DNA of 64,000 bases. Source: Halioglobus maricola. GTDB taxonomy: Bacteria; Pseudomonadota; Gammaproteobacteria; Pseudomonadales; Halieaceae. This document shows positions 26,395-35,949 of the stretch, piece after piece. The stretch covers positions 1,254,501 to 1,318,500 of the forward strand of contig NZ_CP036422.1 of assembly GCF_009388985.1 (NCBI RefSeq), written 5' to 3'. A program made the position numbers and the translations under genes. The notes beneath the pieces are model-generated. The model saw only the letters and a list, made by a program, of their open reading frames with translations, searched no databases and was not told the origin of the DNA. Positions within the stretch are counted from its first letter, which is position 1. The number at the start of each line of letters is the position of its first letter.

Positions 26395-27644
26395 TGGCAG
26401 ACCCGGTTCGAATTACCGATCTTGGCCAGCCAGACCAAACAAAATTTTGTCAGGAAGTGATCGCAGCCACTAGCGAGGTTGTAGCAGATATCACGGTAGA
26501 GGCGGTATATCGTGAGGCCGGATCACAGCTGGGCGACACGCCTGTCTACCGTGACGCTGGTGTGTTGGAGCGCCTGAATATTATTTGCACCGCGATGGAT
26601 GCCGATGCTGATTTGTCTTCTCTCGGACGCATCACCAACCAGGCAATACTCGTGCGATACCTGGTGCAGCGCAGTCGTCTCGAAGCGCTGTATTTCCAGC
26701 ATCCGGAGATAGATGATGTGGTTATTGAAAAGCCCATCGTTATTGCCGGGCTGCCCCGCAGTGGCACAACCCACCTGTTGAATCTGATTTCATGTGACCA
26801 GCGTCTTCGCAGTTTGGCTTACTGGGAGTCACTGGAACCCATACCCACTGAGCAAGATCGAGCCGTCGTCGGTGAAGATCCGCGCGTCCAGCGCTGCCGC
26901 GACACACAGCTGTTGCAAGATCAGATGATTCCTTTATTCAAGAATATGCACGAGATGACACCCGAGCATATTCATGAGGAAATTGAGCTGATGGGCATGG
27001 ACTTCTCGATGGTCTTGTTTGAGAACTACGCTCTTGTGCCGGCCTGGCGAGATCACTATCTCGCCCACGACCAGACTCCGCATTACGAATTTCTCAAGCG
27101 CGCCTTGAAAGCTTTGCAGTGGCTGCGAGGCCCGCAGCGCTGGATTCTCAAGTCGCCTCAGCATATGGAGCAGTTGGGCCCGCTCAGTAAAGTATTCCCG
27201 GATGCGACATTCGTGTTGCCACACCGCGATCCAGTTTCTGTGATCGCCTCTATGCTGACTATGCAAACCTATGTCAGCAGAATTAGCCGTGACCCGGTTA
27301 GCCCCGAAGAGATCGGCCACTACTGGCAAGATCGATTGCTGCGGATGCTGCGGCAGTGCGTGCAGGATCGCGATTTACTGCCGTCCGCACAAGCGCTGGA
27401 TCTTTACTTTGACGACATCACCAGCGATGCCCTGGGTGCCGTAGAGCGTATCTACAGCTTGGCAGATATTCCCCTCGATGAGGAAACACGCGCTGCAATG
27501 CTCAGCTATATCCGGAAAAATCCACGAGGCAAGCACGGGCAGATCCAGTATGACCTCAAGGATGATTTCGGCATTGATGAGCATGAACTTGGACAAAAGT
27601 TGGAGTTCTACTACCAACGATTCCCAGTACGCAGGGATAAGTAA
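26394..27644 (+). CDS. Sulfotransferase family protein
   Basis: A 416-residue P-loop sulfotransferase-like protein. The 5'-phosphosulfate-binding loop is VIAGLPRSGTTHL (near residue 121). The 3'-phosphate-binding segment is VLPHRDPVSVIASMLTM (near residue 280), with WILKSPQHMEQL just before it. Start at 26394 overlaps the DUF1214 stop by one base. The protein belongs to the bacterial Sulfotransfer_3-like group found beside DUF1214 genes. It would transfer sulfate from PAPS to a hydroxyl or amine, but these divergent members may do something else. A TonB receptor with its own promoter follows 82 bp later. Confidence 0.85.
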   Translation: MADPVRITDLGQPDQTKFCQEVIAATSEVVADITVEAVYREAGSQLGDTPVYRDAGVLERLNIICTAMDADADLSSLGRITNQAILVRYLVQRSRLEALYFQHPEIDDVVIEKPIVIAGLPRSGTTHLLNLISCDQRLRSLAYWESLEPIPTEQDRAVVGEDPRVQRCRDTQLLQDQMIPLFKNMHEMTPEHIHEEIELMGMDFSMVLFENYALVPAWRDHYLAHDQTPHYEFLKRALKALQWLRGPQRWILKSPQHMEQLGPLSKVFPDATFVLPHRDPVSVIASMLTMQTYVSRISRDPVSPEEIGHYWQDRLLRMLRQCVQDRDLLPSAQALDLYFDDITSDALGAVERIYSLADIPLDEETRAAMLSYIRKNPRGKHGQIQYDLKDDFGIDEHELGQKLEFYYQRFPVRRDK

Positions 27645-27663
27645 TAAATGATCAAGCTGGGCG

Positions 27664-27692
27664 TTGACAGAAATGGCCCGGCCCTTTAAAAC
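27664..27692 (+). promoter_or_regulatory. Sigma70 promoter of TonB-dependent receptor gene
   Basis: A perfect TTGACA (27664-27669) and a TAAAAC -10 box (27687-27692) are separated by 17 bp. The leader would start about 27699, about 28 nt before the ATG, and is very A-rich. This indicates the receptor can be transcribed apart from the upstream enzymes. Confidence 0.6.
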
Positions 27693-27726
27693 AAAATAAT
27701 CAAATAAAAATAAAAGTGGGTGGGTT

Positions 27727-29958
27727 ATGTCGAGTCGTGTGTTCAAGCAGAGTGTCATGGTGGCGGCTATCGCTGCATACTCCTTTCCAATGGTTGTATC
27801 CGCCCAGGGGATGGCGCTTGAAGAGGTGATTGTGACCGCGGAGAAGCGCGCTCAGTCGCTGCAGGATGTGCCCATTTCGATTGTCGCCCTAAACGCGGAA
27901 GCCCTTGCGGCGCAGGGTATTGATGAGCTCGATGATCTCGCAACCAGTATACCCAATCTGTATGTCAACAACTTCAATAACGACCCGGTAGCGGTTCGCC
28001 TGTTTATTCGGGGTATTGGCCAGAACGATCTTCAACTCACTCAGGATCCCTCGGTCGCCCTGTATCTCGACGGTGTATATATAGGCACGACCTTCGGCGC
28101 CGGGTTTGAAGGCGTTGATCTGGAACGCATTGAAGTATTGCGGGGGCCACAGGGAACCTTGTATGGACGCAATGCTACCGGCGGTGCCGTGAATCTGATC
28201 ACCCGCCGCGCCAGCCCCGACCAGTTCGAGTTTCATCAGACCCTGACCGCGGGCAATCTGGATCTTTTCAAGAGCCGCACCTTTATCAATGTGCCGATAG
28301 GCGACAGTTTTGCAGCCAAGGTCGGTTACATCATGACTGACCGCGATGGATATGTGGAAAACACGGGGGTGGGGGAGGACTTTGGTACGGAGGATCGCGA
28401 GAGTGCAGTAGTAGACTTGCACTGGGATGCAACAGATACCCTGGTTTTTGATTATCGCTATGAAACCGCAGAGATAGCAGATTCGGGGCGGATGGAACAA
28501 TCCATTATTGCCGGGCAGGAGCAGGAGCTTCCTCCCGGGGTGCCCAACCTGAGTTTCCTGACCACGCCAGGTACGGTCTCAGAAGATCGTCAGGACAAGG
28601 TCAATTCCCTGTGGCAAAACGGCCCGACCGATCTCCAGATAGACGCACACACGCTGCATGCCGATTGGGAGATCGGTGACGTGTTCACCCTTCGCTCAAT
28701 TACTGCGCAGCGCGACATGGACTCGTTTGTACACGCGATCGTGCTACCGGACTGGCAGATGAACCTGATCCCTGGGGGTGGGTCGGTCAGTACCATGATC
28801 AACGATGTAGAGTTTGAACAGTTGTCCCAGGAAATTCAGTTCCTCGGTAGCTGGGACAGTGTCGAACTGGTCACAGGTTTTTACTATTACGAGGATGAAG
28901 GCACTCACGATTCCAGTGCCAGTTCTACCCTTGGCTTACCGGGGCCGGAATATGACATCACCTTCACCGACAACACGTCGATGGCCGCTTTTGCCCAGGC
29001 CACCTGGAGCCCCGCTGCATTAGATCAGCGGTGGCACTTTACTCTCGGCGGACGTTACTCGCAGGATGAGCGCAAAGCTTTTCGTCGCAATACTCGCTCT
29101 GCAGACTTCGCTGCCAGCGCGCCCGAAGGTGCTTACTACGACGAAGATTTCAGCAATTTCAATCCATCGTTTACCGTGGCGTGGGATATTTCTGATGATG
29201 CCAACCTCTACGGCAAAGTGGTTAGCGGTTACAAATCCGGCGGTACCTCTACACGCTCAGCAAATGCAGACTTGTTTCGCGGTGGTTTTGAAGAAGAGGA
29301 CGTTCTGTCCTACGAGCTGGGCCTGAAGGCTGATTTTCTTGATAGTCGGCTGCGCTTTAACGGGGCGCTGTTCTACATGGATATCGATGGCTCCCAGACG
29401 AGTATCCAGACAGGCACCACTGCAGGAGAGCGTGATTTTCTTCCGGTGGATGGAAATGTTATCCAGGGTCTGGAGGTCGAGCTGACTGCTGCGCTGACCC
29501 AGAATCTGGTGGGCTCACTGAATTACGGTTACCTTGATACCGAAGTGGGCGAAGATTTTGTCGACAGCCCCGTGGGTACCTTCTACCTTGCCGACAGGTA
29601 TTCCTACGCTCCAGAGAACAGCGTGTCTGCTTCGCTGGACTATCGACGTGACCTGGACAACGGCTCGCTCCATGGGCGCATTGCTTATTCTTACCAGGAC
29701 GAGACTATCAGCTCGGTGAATCTGCTGGATCTAACAGATCAGGACGATCGCAGTCTGTGGGATGCCAGCTTCAGTTGGTCCGGTATTAGTTTGGGCGACG
29801 TGGCTGGTGAGGCGAGCGTCATGGTGTGGGGCAAGAATCTAACCGATGAGGAGTACATTATTGTCTCCGCTGCTTCCTGGGGTTTTGTCGGCTCGAACTA
29901 CACAGGGACTTTCGGTGATCCGCGAACCTATGGTGTGACTCTGACCTGGGACTACTAG
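27727..29958 (+). CDS. TonB-dependent outer-membrane receptor
   Basis: A 743-residue receptor. The signal peptide (residues 1-27, ending VSAQ) is followed by a TonB-box-like EEVIVTAEKR and a plug domain with RLFIRGIGQNDL and VEVLRGPQGTLYGRNATGGAVNLITR-type sequence. The rest is a 22-strand beta-barrel ending in an aromatic residue (TLTWDY), as needed for BAM recognition. It belongs to the sterol/lipid/vitamin-type group abundant in Halieaceae and Sphingomonadales, with no siderophore-specific feature. Downstream of the amidohydrolase/DUF1214/sulfotransferase genes, it probably imports the substrate they process. Confidence 0.95.
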   Translation: MSSRVFKQSVMVAAIAAYSFPMVVSAQGMALEEVIVTAEKRAQSLQDVPISIVALNAEALAAQGIDELDDLATSIPNLYVNNFNNDPVAVRLFIRGIGQNDLQLTQDPSVALYLDGVYIGTTFGAGFEGVDLERIEVLRGPQGTLYGRNATGGAVNLITRRASPDQFEFHQTLTAGNLDLFKSRTFINVPIGDSFAAKVGYIMTDRDGYVENTGVGEDFGTEDRESAVVDLHWDATDTLVFDYRYETAEIADSGRMEQSIIAGQEQELPPGVPNLSFLTTPGTVSEDRQDKVNSLWQNGPTDLQIDAHTLHADWEIGDVFTLRSITAQRDMDSFVHAIVLPDWQMNLIPGGGSVSTMINDVEFEQLSQEIQFLGSWDSVELVTGFYYYEDEGTHDSSASSTLGLPGPEYDITFTDNTSMAAFAQATWSPAALDQRWHFTLGGRYSQDERKAFRRNTRSADFAASAPEGAYYDEDFSNFNPSFTVAWDISDDANLYGKVVSGYKSGGTSTRSANADLFRGGFEEEDVLSYELGLKADFLDSRLRFNGALFYMDIDGSQTSIQTGTTAGERDFLPVDGNVIQGLEVELTAALTQNLVGSLNYGYLDTEVGEDFVDSPVGTFYLADRYSYAPENSVSASLDYRRDLDNGSLHGRIAYSYQDETISSVNLLDLTDQDDRSLWDASFSWSGISLGDVAGEASVMVWGKNLTDEEYIIVSAASWGFVGSNYTGTFGDPRTYGVTLTWDY

Positions 29959-30020
29959 GCGCGCTTGAACCTGCGCTGCTGCTCTGCTAATTTGCCCGAG
30001 CGCCCGCCGAGGAAGACAGC

Positions 30021-30521
30021 ATGAGTCACGACCAGCCCGCCCAAAGTAAAATTCACGAAGAGTTTCCCGAGGAGCATCCGGATCCTTTGATTCGCAGCCT
30101 CCATGGGGTGATTCGCGTCGCGGTGAAATTCCTCTCGATTTTGATGGCGCTGGTGATTTTGTGGGGCGTCGCCGATGTGATCTGGGTGCTCTATTCGCGG
30201 CTGAGCTCACCGCCCTATGGGCTGCTGCAGGTAGCCGATATTTTTCAGGTTTTCGGTGCCTTTATGGTCGTACTCATTGCCATAGAAATTTTCATCAACA
30301 TACGCCTCTACCTCGGGACCAACACCTTGCCGATCAAGCTGGTGCTGGCGACGGCACTGATGGCGATTGCCCGAAAAGTCATTGTCCTTGATATCAACAC
30401 GGTAGATGCGATTTACGTGTTCGCGATTGCAGCTGTGGTGCTGGCACTCGGTGTTTCCTACTGGCTTGTGGGCAAAACCAGCCAGTTCTTTGCCTCTACG
30501 TCACAAGTGTCTTCCGACTAG
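30021..30521 (+). CDS. PsiE-like membrane protein
   Basis: A 166-residue inner-membrane protein with four hydrophobic segments (about residues 35-57, 76-95, 105-120 and 127-146) and a polar N-terminus. The arrangement and the conserved IEIFINIRLYLG, IARKVIVLD blocks match the phosphate-starvation-inducible PsiE family (DUF2512/PsiE-type). The role of PsiE is not known; no Pho box is obvious upstream. The gene stands alone between the TonB receptor and a convergent MFS gene only 4 bp away. Confidence 0.8.
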   Translation: MSHDQPAQSKIHEEFPEEHPDPLIRSLHGVIRVAVKFLSILMALVILWGVADVIWVLYSRLSSPPYGLLQVADIFQVFGAFMVVLIAIEIFINIRLYLGTNTLPIKLVLATALMAIARKVIVLDINTVDAIYVFAIAAVVLALGVSYWLVGKTSQFFASTSQVSSD

Positions 30522-30525
30522 CGGG

Positions 30526-31689
30526 CTATATCGGTCGGCGGTAACTGGCCAGTGCCACCAACATTACCCCAATGGGTACCAGGCACAGCAATAGCAGCGA
30601 TTGCCAGCTCAATAGTGTTATGGCGAGCCCGGCGGACAGCGAAGCAGCAGCCTGTATCGAAAATACGACAGAATCATTCAGGGCCTGGGCCCGGTACTGT
30701 TCTCCCTCCCGATAGGTGGTAGGCAGCAGTGCGGTGCCGGCTACGAACAGGAAATTCCATCCCACGCCCAGCAAGACGAGCTGGCCCCAGAACCCAAGTA
30801 CGGATACATCGAACAAACCGATAACAATCATCGCGCCGTAGCACACCAGGCCCATGGCCATCAGGCCGCGAATGCTGAGTGCCTTGAACAACCAGGCAGT
30901 GAGGAGAGAGGGGAGAAACATTGCCGCAATGTGTGACTGGATGACCCACTTTGTGTCTTCCAGGCTATGGCCATGGTGCACGTGCATGCTGATCGGCGTG
31001 GCGGTCATTATGAAAGACATCACCACATAGGCGATAGCGCCACTGGCGACGGCCAGAATCAAGGCGGGGTTGGCCAACATGGCTGTCCAGGGGCGTGCCT
31101 CTCCCTGGTGTTGGTGAGCAAATTGTCGTGGTGGACGGTAAAAACTGAGGAGTAGGCCGGCGCAGACGAAGCAGCCGATGGCCAGCATGAATGAGCCAGC
31201 GTAGGGCACCGAGGTCAGGTTCTGGCCTAGCAGCGCCAGCTCGGGTCCCAGGAAGGCGGCGACGATACCAGCACACATGATGATAGACGCAGCGGTGGGG
31301 CCCTTCTCCAGTGGTACGCACTCCATCGCCGCAAAGCGCGCCTGCTGTAGCGCTGCATTAGTTACTCCCAGAATGAGCGCTCCGAGGCAGAACAGTGAAA
31401 AGCTTTGTTGGTAGAGTGCGGTGCTTGCTACTGCGCAGGCACCTATGCCGATAAGCAGGAATATTAGAAAGGTCCACTTCCGGCCCAGCCTGGCCATGCC
31501 GCGAGCGGCGGGGATGACGCCCAATGCGGTTCCGATCACCATCAGGGCAATAGGTAGCGTAGCCCAGCGGGCACTCGGCGCTAGCTCAGTACCGATAATG
31601 GCGCCGATCAGCATCATCATCGGCGTTCCGCTCATTGCCACTGCATTGGCAAGAGCCAGCAGCCAGACTGTTTTGAATCCATTGTCCAT
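30526..31689 (-). CDS. Major facilitator superfamily transporter
   Basis: A 387-residue inner-membrane protein with 12 predicted membrane segments. GMARLGRKWTFLIFLLIG corresponds to the loop 2-3 MFS motif in reduced form, and the second half repeats the topology. It resembles the drug/metabolite efflux-like YfcJ/DHA1 groups. The long central loop (residues about 190-205) is His-rich (FAHQHQGEARPW), and HVHHGHSLED in the second half adds a His cluster, which could hint at metal interaction. It is convergent with the PsiE-like gene and divergent from the M28 peptidase. Substrate unknown. Confidence 0.88.
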   Translation of the reverse strand: MDNGFKTVWLLALANAVAMSGTPMMMLIGAIIGTELAPSARWATLPIALMVIGTALGVIPAARGMARLGRKWTFLIFLLIGIGACAVASTALYQQSFSLFCLGALILGVTNAALQQARFAAMECVPLEKGPTAASIIMCAGIVAAFLGPELALLGQNLTSVPYAGSFMLAIGCFVCAGLLLSFYRPPRQFAHQHQGEARPWTAMLANPALILAVASGAIAYVVMSFIMTATPISMHVHHGHSLEDTKWVIQSHIAAMFLPSLLTAWLFKALSIRGLMAMGLVCYGAMIVIGLFDVSVLGFWGQLVLLGVGWNFLFVAGTALLPTTYREGEQYRAQALNDSVVFSIQAAASLSAGLAITLLSWQSLLLLCLVPIGVMLVALASYRRPI

Positions 31690-31766
31690 GACGAAAGGAT
31701 AACGGAATCCTCGAAAGGCTGCCGTGAGATGCGTAAAATACCAGTTTTATTCGACGCGGAGTCATC

Positions 31767-33161
31767 ATGCGCTATCTCAAACATCTGTCTGTGCTCACTC
31801 TTGGCTTGATTCTCGCCGGTCATGCGCTGGCGCAGGGCCCCACCGAGGCCCAGTTAGCGAAATCCGAGGAACTGGCGCGCTGGGCGTTAGAGCAGAATCT
31901 TGGATACGAGATTGTGGAGTCCTTGACCACCGAGGTGGGGGCTCGCCTGGCGGGCACGGAAGCGGAGGAGCGCGCCCGGCAATGGGCGGTGACCAAGCTT
32001 AAGAAACTGGGATTCAAGAATGTGCGTGTAGAGCACTTCGACTTACCTGTGTGGGAGAGAGGGCTGGAACGGGCCGAGATCCTCGCGCCTTATCCCCAGG
32101 CCCTTGTTATCACCAGTCTTGGCGGCAGTACCTCCACCGGCCATCAGGGCGTGGAGGGTGATGTTGTTGGTTTCTCAAGCCTGGCCGCATTGAAGGCCGC
32201 TGACGCGGACACGCTAAAAGGAAAGATCGCGTACATCGGTGAAGTCATGACCCGCACTCAGGACGGCTCCGGCTATGGTGTGGCGGGTGCCAAGCGTCGC
32301 GAGGCGGCGTATGTGGCGAAAGAGAAAGGCGCGCTGGCAGTACTCATCCGCTCGGTGGGTACCAGCAGCCATCGCTTTGCCCATACCGGCCAGATGCGCC
32401 GGGTAACCAGCCAACCCATTCCTGACGGCGTGCCAGCGGCAGCGTTGGCGGCGCCAGATGCCGATCAGCTCGAGCGTATTCTCGCCAGCGGTAAAACAGT
32501 CACATTGCACCTACTGCTCACGCCCGAGACACGGCCGGCGGGTCGCTCCGGCAATGTAATTGCCGAGATCCCCGGCAAGAAAAAGCCCGAGGAAATTGTG
32601 TTGCTGGGCGCCCACCTGGACTCCTGGGATATGGCCACGGGCGCGGTGGATGACGGTGCAGGCGTGGGGATTGTTGTCGCCGCGGCCAAGCACTTGATGG
32701 ATGAGACCAAGCGGCCGGAGCGCACTGTGCGAGTCGTACTTTTCGGCGCGGAAGAAGTGGGCCTGGTAGGTGGCAAGGCCTATGTCGAGATGCACAAGGA
32801 TGAATTAAAGAATCACGTTATCGCTTCGGAATCTGACTTCGGCGCCGGCCGGATCTGGCGCTTTGAAACTCGCGCTGGAGAGGGTCGCGTGGCGGCAGCC
32901 CAGGCACTGGGTCACGGGGTGCGCATGCTTGGCGCTGCTCCAGGCGGCAATGCAGCGAGTGGTGGTCCGGACTTGCTGTTTATGCGCGGTGAAGGTGTGC
33001 CGGTGGTTACCCTGAAGCAGAACGGCTGGGACTATTTTGATCTGCATCACACGCCGAATGACACGCTGGACAAAATCCACCCGGCCGACCTGGCGCATAA
33101 CGTGGCTGCATGGTTGAGCTTTGTGTACCTCGCTGCGAATACCGGCGAGTACTATCGCTAA
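31767..33161 (+). CDS. M28-family aminopeptidase/carboxypeptidase with PA domain
   Basis: A 464-residue exported metallopeptidase. Signal peptide residues 1-23 (ending ALAQ). A PA-type insert spans residues about 120-245, and the M28 zinc domain follows. Di-zinc ligands are visible as H283 in GAHLDSWD, bridging D295 in VDDGAG, catalytic/ligand E329-E330 in FGAEEVG, an acidic E355/D357 in ASESDFG, and His in DLHHTPNDTLDKI near the end. It is similar to plasma glutamate carboxypeptidase (carboxypeptidase Q). It would hydrolyse dipeptides in the periplasm or outside. Single gene with its own upstream region. Confidence 0.92.
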   Translation: MRYLKHLSVLTLGLILAGHALAQGPTEAQLAKSEELARWALEQNLGYEIVESLTTEVGARLAGTEAEERARQWAVTKLKKLGFKNVRVEHFDLPVWERGLERAEILAPYPQALVITSLGGSTSTGHQGVEGDVVGFSSLAALKAADADTLKGKIAYIGEVMTRTQDGSGYGVAGAKRREAAYVAKEKGALAVLIRSVGTSSHRFAHTGQMRRVTSQPIPDGVPAAALAAPDADQLERILASGKTVTLHLLLTPETRPAGRSGNVIAEIPGKKKPEEIVLLGAHLDSWDMATGAVDDGAGVGIVVAAAKHLMDETKRPERTVRVVLFGAEEVGLVGGKAYVEMHKDELKNHVIASESDFGAGRIWRFETRAGEGRVAAAQALGHGVRMLGAAPGGNAASGGPDLLFMRGEGVPVVTLKQNGWDYFDLHHTPNDTLDKIHPADLAHNVAAWLSFVYLAANTGEYYR

Positions 33162-33255
33162 AGGTAAACCCGGCCGCGTGTAGTGCAATCTGTTGGACCG
33201 GTCTGGATTGAGCCGGCGCGTATAATCTCCCGCTCTTAAGGCAGGAGTAAAATCA

Positions 33256-34026
33256 ATGCAGCGTTTAGCAGGTAAGGTCGCCATCATCACCGGTGGCGCT
33301 AATGGTATGGGTGAGGCCACCGTGCGCGCCTTTGTTGAACAAGGTGCCAGGGTCGTGATCGGCGATATCGCCGAAGAACAGGGCCAGGCGCTTGCTGCGG
33401 AGTTGGGTGATGCCGCAGTTTTTTTGCGCATGGACGTCACGTCTGAAGACGATTGGGCCTCAGCCGTCGCTGCCGCGCAGAAGCTGGGTACGCTCAATGT
33501 GCTGGTGAACAATGCCGCCATTCTGCATATTGCTTCCATCACCGACACAACTCCCGAAGACTATATGCGCGTTGTAAAAGTGAATCAGCTCAGCGCATTC
33601 CTCGGTATTCGTGCGGTGATTCCGGCGATGAAAGAGGCCGGTGTCGGATCAATTATTAATATCTCTTCTATCGATGGCCTGCATTCCCAGGCGGGGATAA
33701 GCGCCTATTCCTCGACCAAGTGGGCCCTGCGTGGCCTGACCCGGTCTGCAGCGATCGAACTTGGCCAATATAATATTCGTGTGAATACGGTACATCCCGG
33801 CGGCATCTTCACGCAGATGGGCGGCAAGGGCATGATTGAAGAAGAGGACATCAACAAAACGATATACAGCAAACTGCCTATTCCGCGGGTGGGTCAGCCT
33901 GAGGAAGTTGCGGCGGTCACTCTATTTCTCGCCACGGACGAGGCGAGTTACAGTACAGGGTCTGAATTTGTCGCCGATGGCGGTTGGTTTGCAGGCCAAC
34001 GCGGCAATGGTATGCCTACTTCATAA
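33256..34026 (+). CDS. SDR-family oxidoreductase (3-alpha/beta-hydroxysteroid dehydrogenase-like)
   Basis: A 256-residue classical SDR. GGANGMGEAT is the cofactor motif, GDIAEEQG with Asp after the second strand indicates NAD(H), NNAAIL and NISSIDG give the Asn and Ser, and YSSTK is the catalytic pair. GxANGMG with EEDINKTIYSKLPIPR is reminiscent of hydroxysteroid and cyclohexanol dehydrogenases. A TATAAT at 33221-33226 and AGGAG at 33243-33247 precede the ATG; no good -35 is seen. The 3' end overlaps the convergent TonB receptor by 6 bp. Substrate not determinable. Confidence 0.9.
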   Translation: MQRLAGKVAIITGGANGMGEATVRAFVEQGARVVIGDIAEEQGQALAAELGDAAVFLRMDVTSEDDWASAVAAAQKLGTLNVLVNNAAILHIASITDTTPEDYMRVVKVNQLSAFLGIRAVIPAMKEAGVGSIINISSIDGLHSQAGISAYSSTKWALRGLTRSAAIELGQYNIRVNTVHPGGIFTQMGGKGMIEEEDINKTIYSKLPIPRVGQPEEVAAVTLFLATDEASYSTGSEFVADGGWFAGQRGNGMPTS

Positions 34027-35949
34027 GCGATAGCTTACTTTTATCCCGTACGTCCGCGGCACTCCCCAGAGGGAGTCGTCGCGGTAGTTTTCATCCGTAA
34101 TGTTCTTCGCAAAACCGGTCACACTCCATAATCCGTAATGGGCTCCGAGCTGTGCGTCCCAGCGATCGTAGCGCTTCACCAGGTGGGGATTCTCGATACC
34201 TAGCGGAGTGACATACTGTTCATCGACAAACAGGTAGCTAAGGCTGGAGTTCATGCGTGCCCATGACCATGTCCAGTCTGCTACAACGTACAGACTGAGT
34301 TCGTGCTCGGGCGAGAGCGGGAAGTTGTCGCCTTCCAGCTCCGATGCTGCAGTTTTCTGATAGCGAGTGTGGTTGTAGGAGTAGCTGCCACCGGTAGCGA
34401 TTTTTTCTGTGAGCGGCAAGGAAAACTCGATCTCAGCTCCCCATCCATCGCCTTCGCCAGCTATGCCTCGGCTGTACAGGTTTAAACCGTCAGCCTGACT
34501 CCGATAGGTCAACCGCATGTCCTGGTAGTCGTAGTAGTAGACGGCGGTCGCCAACTGCAGGCGTTCGAACAGGGCGCCTTTGTAGCCTAGCTCAATGGCC
34601 AGGACATCTTCTGGCGCCAGTTCCTCGACGGAGGGTGTAGCCGAAGACTGGCCCAGATTGAAGCCGCCGCTGCGATAGCCAGTTGCCAGTGAGGTGTACA
34701 GCAGCTCGCCCTCGTCACTGCGGTAATCCAGTCCCAATCGCCAGTCCAGTCGGTCCCAGGTTTGATCGGTCTCACGCCGGGTCTCGTCATCGTCAAACCA
34801 CTGCGCCCAGGTGATATCGTCGGCTTCTTTGTCATCAAGGGAGTAGCGCAGTCCCAGCGTAAGACGATAGTCGTCAGCGAAGTCCCACTCTCCCTGGCCA
34901 TAGCCCGCCCAGGAGCTTGTTACCATGCCCGTCTCTGCGCGATAGACGCTGGGGCCATCGCTGTTTGCGCGAATCGTCTGGTGCTGGTCCTCATCGCTGC
35001 GCCGGTAATAGAGCCCGGAAACAAAGTTGAATTCGCCGCTGAGTGCCGAGTAGAACTGCAAATCCTGTGAGGTTGTGCTTGATTCGCGCAAGGTCTGGTC
35101 GCTGTTTGCGAAGCTTGGGTTGTTGGCGCCACCGCGCTCGAATTCGTACTCGTTCCATGCGGCGATGTGCTTGATGCGGTAGTCACCTAATGCGATTTCG
35201 TTTAACAGGTAGCTGGCGCGTGTTTCTGTTTCCTGGTCTGGCCATTCCTCTGCATTGACGCCCGCAAACTGGATTCTGGAATACCAGTTGTGGGTCCAGT
35301 GGTACTTGAAAGACAAACGCAGGTAGTCGCTGCCCAGTGTATTTCCATGGCTTTCGCTGCGCTCGATCGAGGAGGCTGCGATTGCCATTGAAAACTGATC
35401 TGTAATCGGGCCCGTCATCAAACCCTGCAAGGCCTGGTAGTCGTTGTTGCCTAACTCTGCATTGACGCGGGTTTTCCAGGTGACGCCGGGGGAAATACTG
35501 ATCGTATTAATCGCTCCCCCGGCGGCATTGCGCCCGTAAAGTGTTCCCTGGGGGCCGCGCACTACCTCTACACGTGCGGTGTCGAACAGGTTGGTGTGGT
35601 TGAGTATGCTGCTGTCCGCGATATAGACGCCATCGCTGTAAATGGCGACGCCGGGGTCGGACCCGAAAGAGTCGTTACTGTGGCCAATACCACGAATACT
35701 TGCGCTGTGTACTGCTTGGCCAATGGTCAGAGAGGGAGTGTGCAGCGCCAGGTCCTGTGCATTTTCAACAACTAATGCAAGCACCTGCTCCCTACTGAAG
35801 GCGCTGATGGCCAGTGCTGTGTTCTGCAGTTGGGTGTTTCTATAGGTTGCGCTGACGACCTGTTCTTCAAGTTGCAGGGCAAGGGCGGGCGTACAGCAAA
35901 ACAACGCCAGGCTAACGAGGGCGTTTTTGCTGTAGGGGCCGACGCTCAT
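34021..35949 (-). CDS. TonB-dependent outer-membrane receptor
   Basis: A 642-residue receptor. The signal peptide spans about residues 1-24 (ending ALA, before LQLEEQVVSATYRN). The plug domain contains SIRGIGHSNDS, VEVVRGPQGTLYGRNAAGGAINTI and a SILNHTNLFDTARVEV stretch. The barrel ends in KVSYRL rather than the usual aromatic terminal residue, although a Tyr lies two positions before the end. Its start overlaps the DUF3445 stop by 4 bp, so it is translated with the DUF3445 gene upstream, itself 9 bp after an RND adaptor gene. This clustering suggests uptake, intracellular demethylation and efflux of one class of compounds. Confidence 0.93.
   Translation of the reverse strand: MSVGPYSKNALVSLALFCCTPALALQLEEQVVSATYRNTQLQNTALAISAFSREQVLALVVENAQDLALHTPSLTIGQAVHSASIRGIGHSNDSFGSDPGVAIYSDGVYIADSSILNHTNLFDTARVEVVRGPQGTLYGRNAAGGAINTISISPGVTWKTRVNAELGNNDYQALQGLMTGPITDQFSMAIAASSIERSESHGNTLGSDYLRLSFKYHWTHNWYSRIQFAGVNAEEWPDQETETRASYLLNEIALGDYRIKHIAAWNEYEFERGGANNPSFANSDQTLRESSTTSQDLQFYSALSGEFNFVSGLYYRRSDEDQHQTIRANSDGPSVYRAETGMVTSSWAGYGQGEWDFADDYRLTLGLRYSLDDKEADDITWAQWFDDDETRRETDQTWDRLDWRLGLDYRSDEGELLYTSLATGYRSGGFNLGQSSATPSVEELAPEDVLAIELGYKGALFERLQLATAVYYYDYQDMRLTYRSQADGLNLYSRGIAGEGDGWGAEIEFSLPLTEKIATGGSYSYNHTRYQKTAASELEGDNFPLSPEHELSLYVVADWTWSWARMNSSLSYLFVDEQYVTPLGIENPHLVKRYDRWDAQLGAHYGLWSVTGFAKNITDENYRDDSLWGVPRTYGIKVSYRL

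Noticed and set aside
33193..33226. TTGGAC ... TATAAT as a promoter for the SDR at 33256.
   Set aside because: The spacer is 22 bp, too long for sigma70. TATAAT alone is mentioned with the gene. The nearby GACCGGTC is not counted with the 14-bp palindromes because its half-sites have no spacer.
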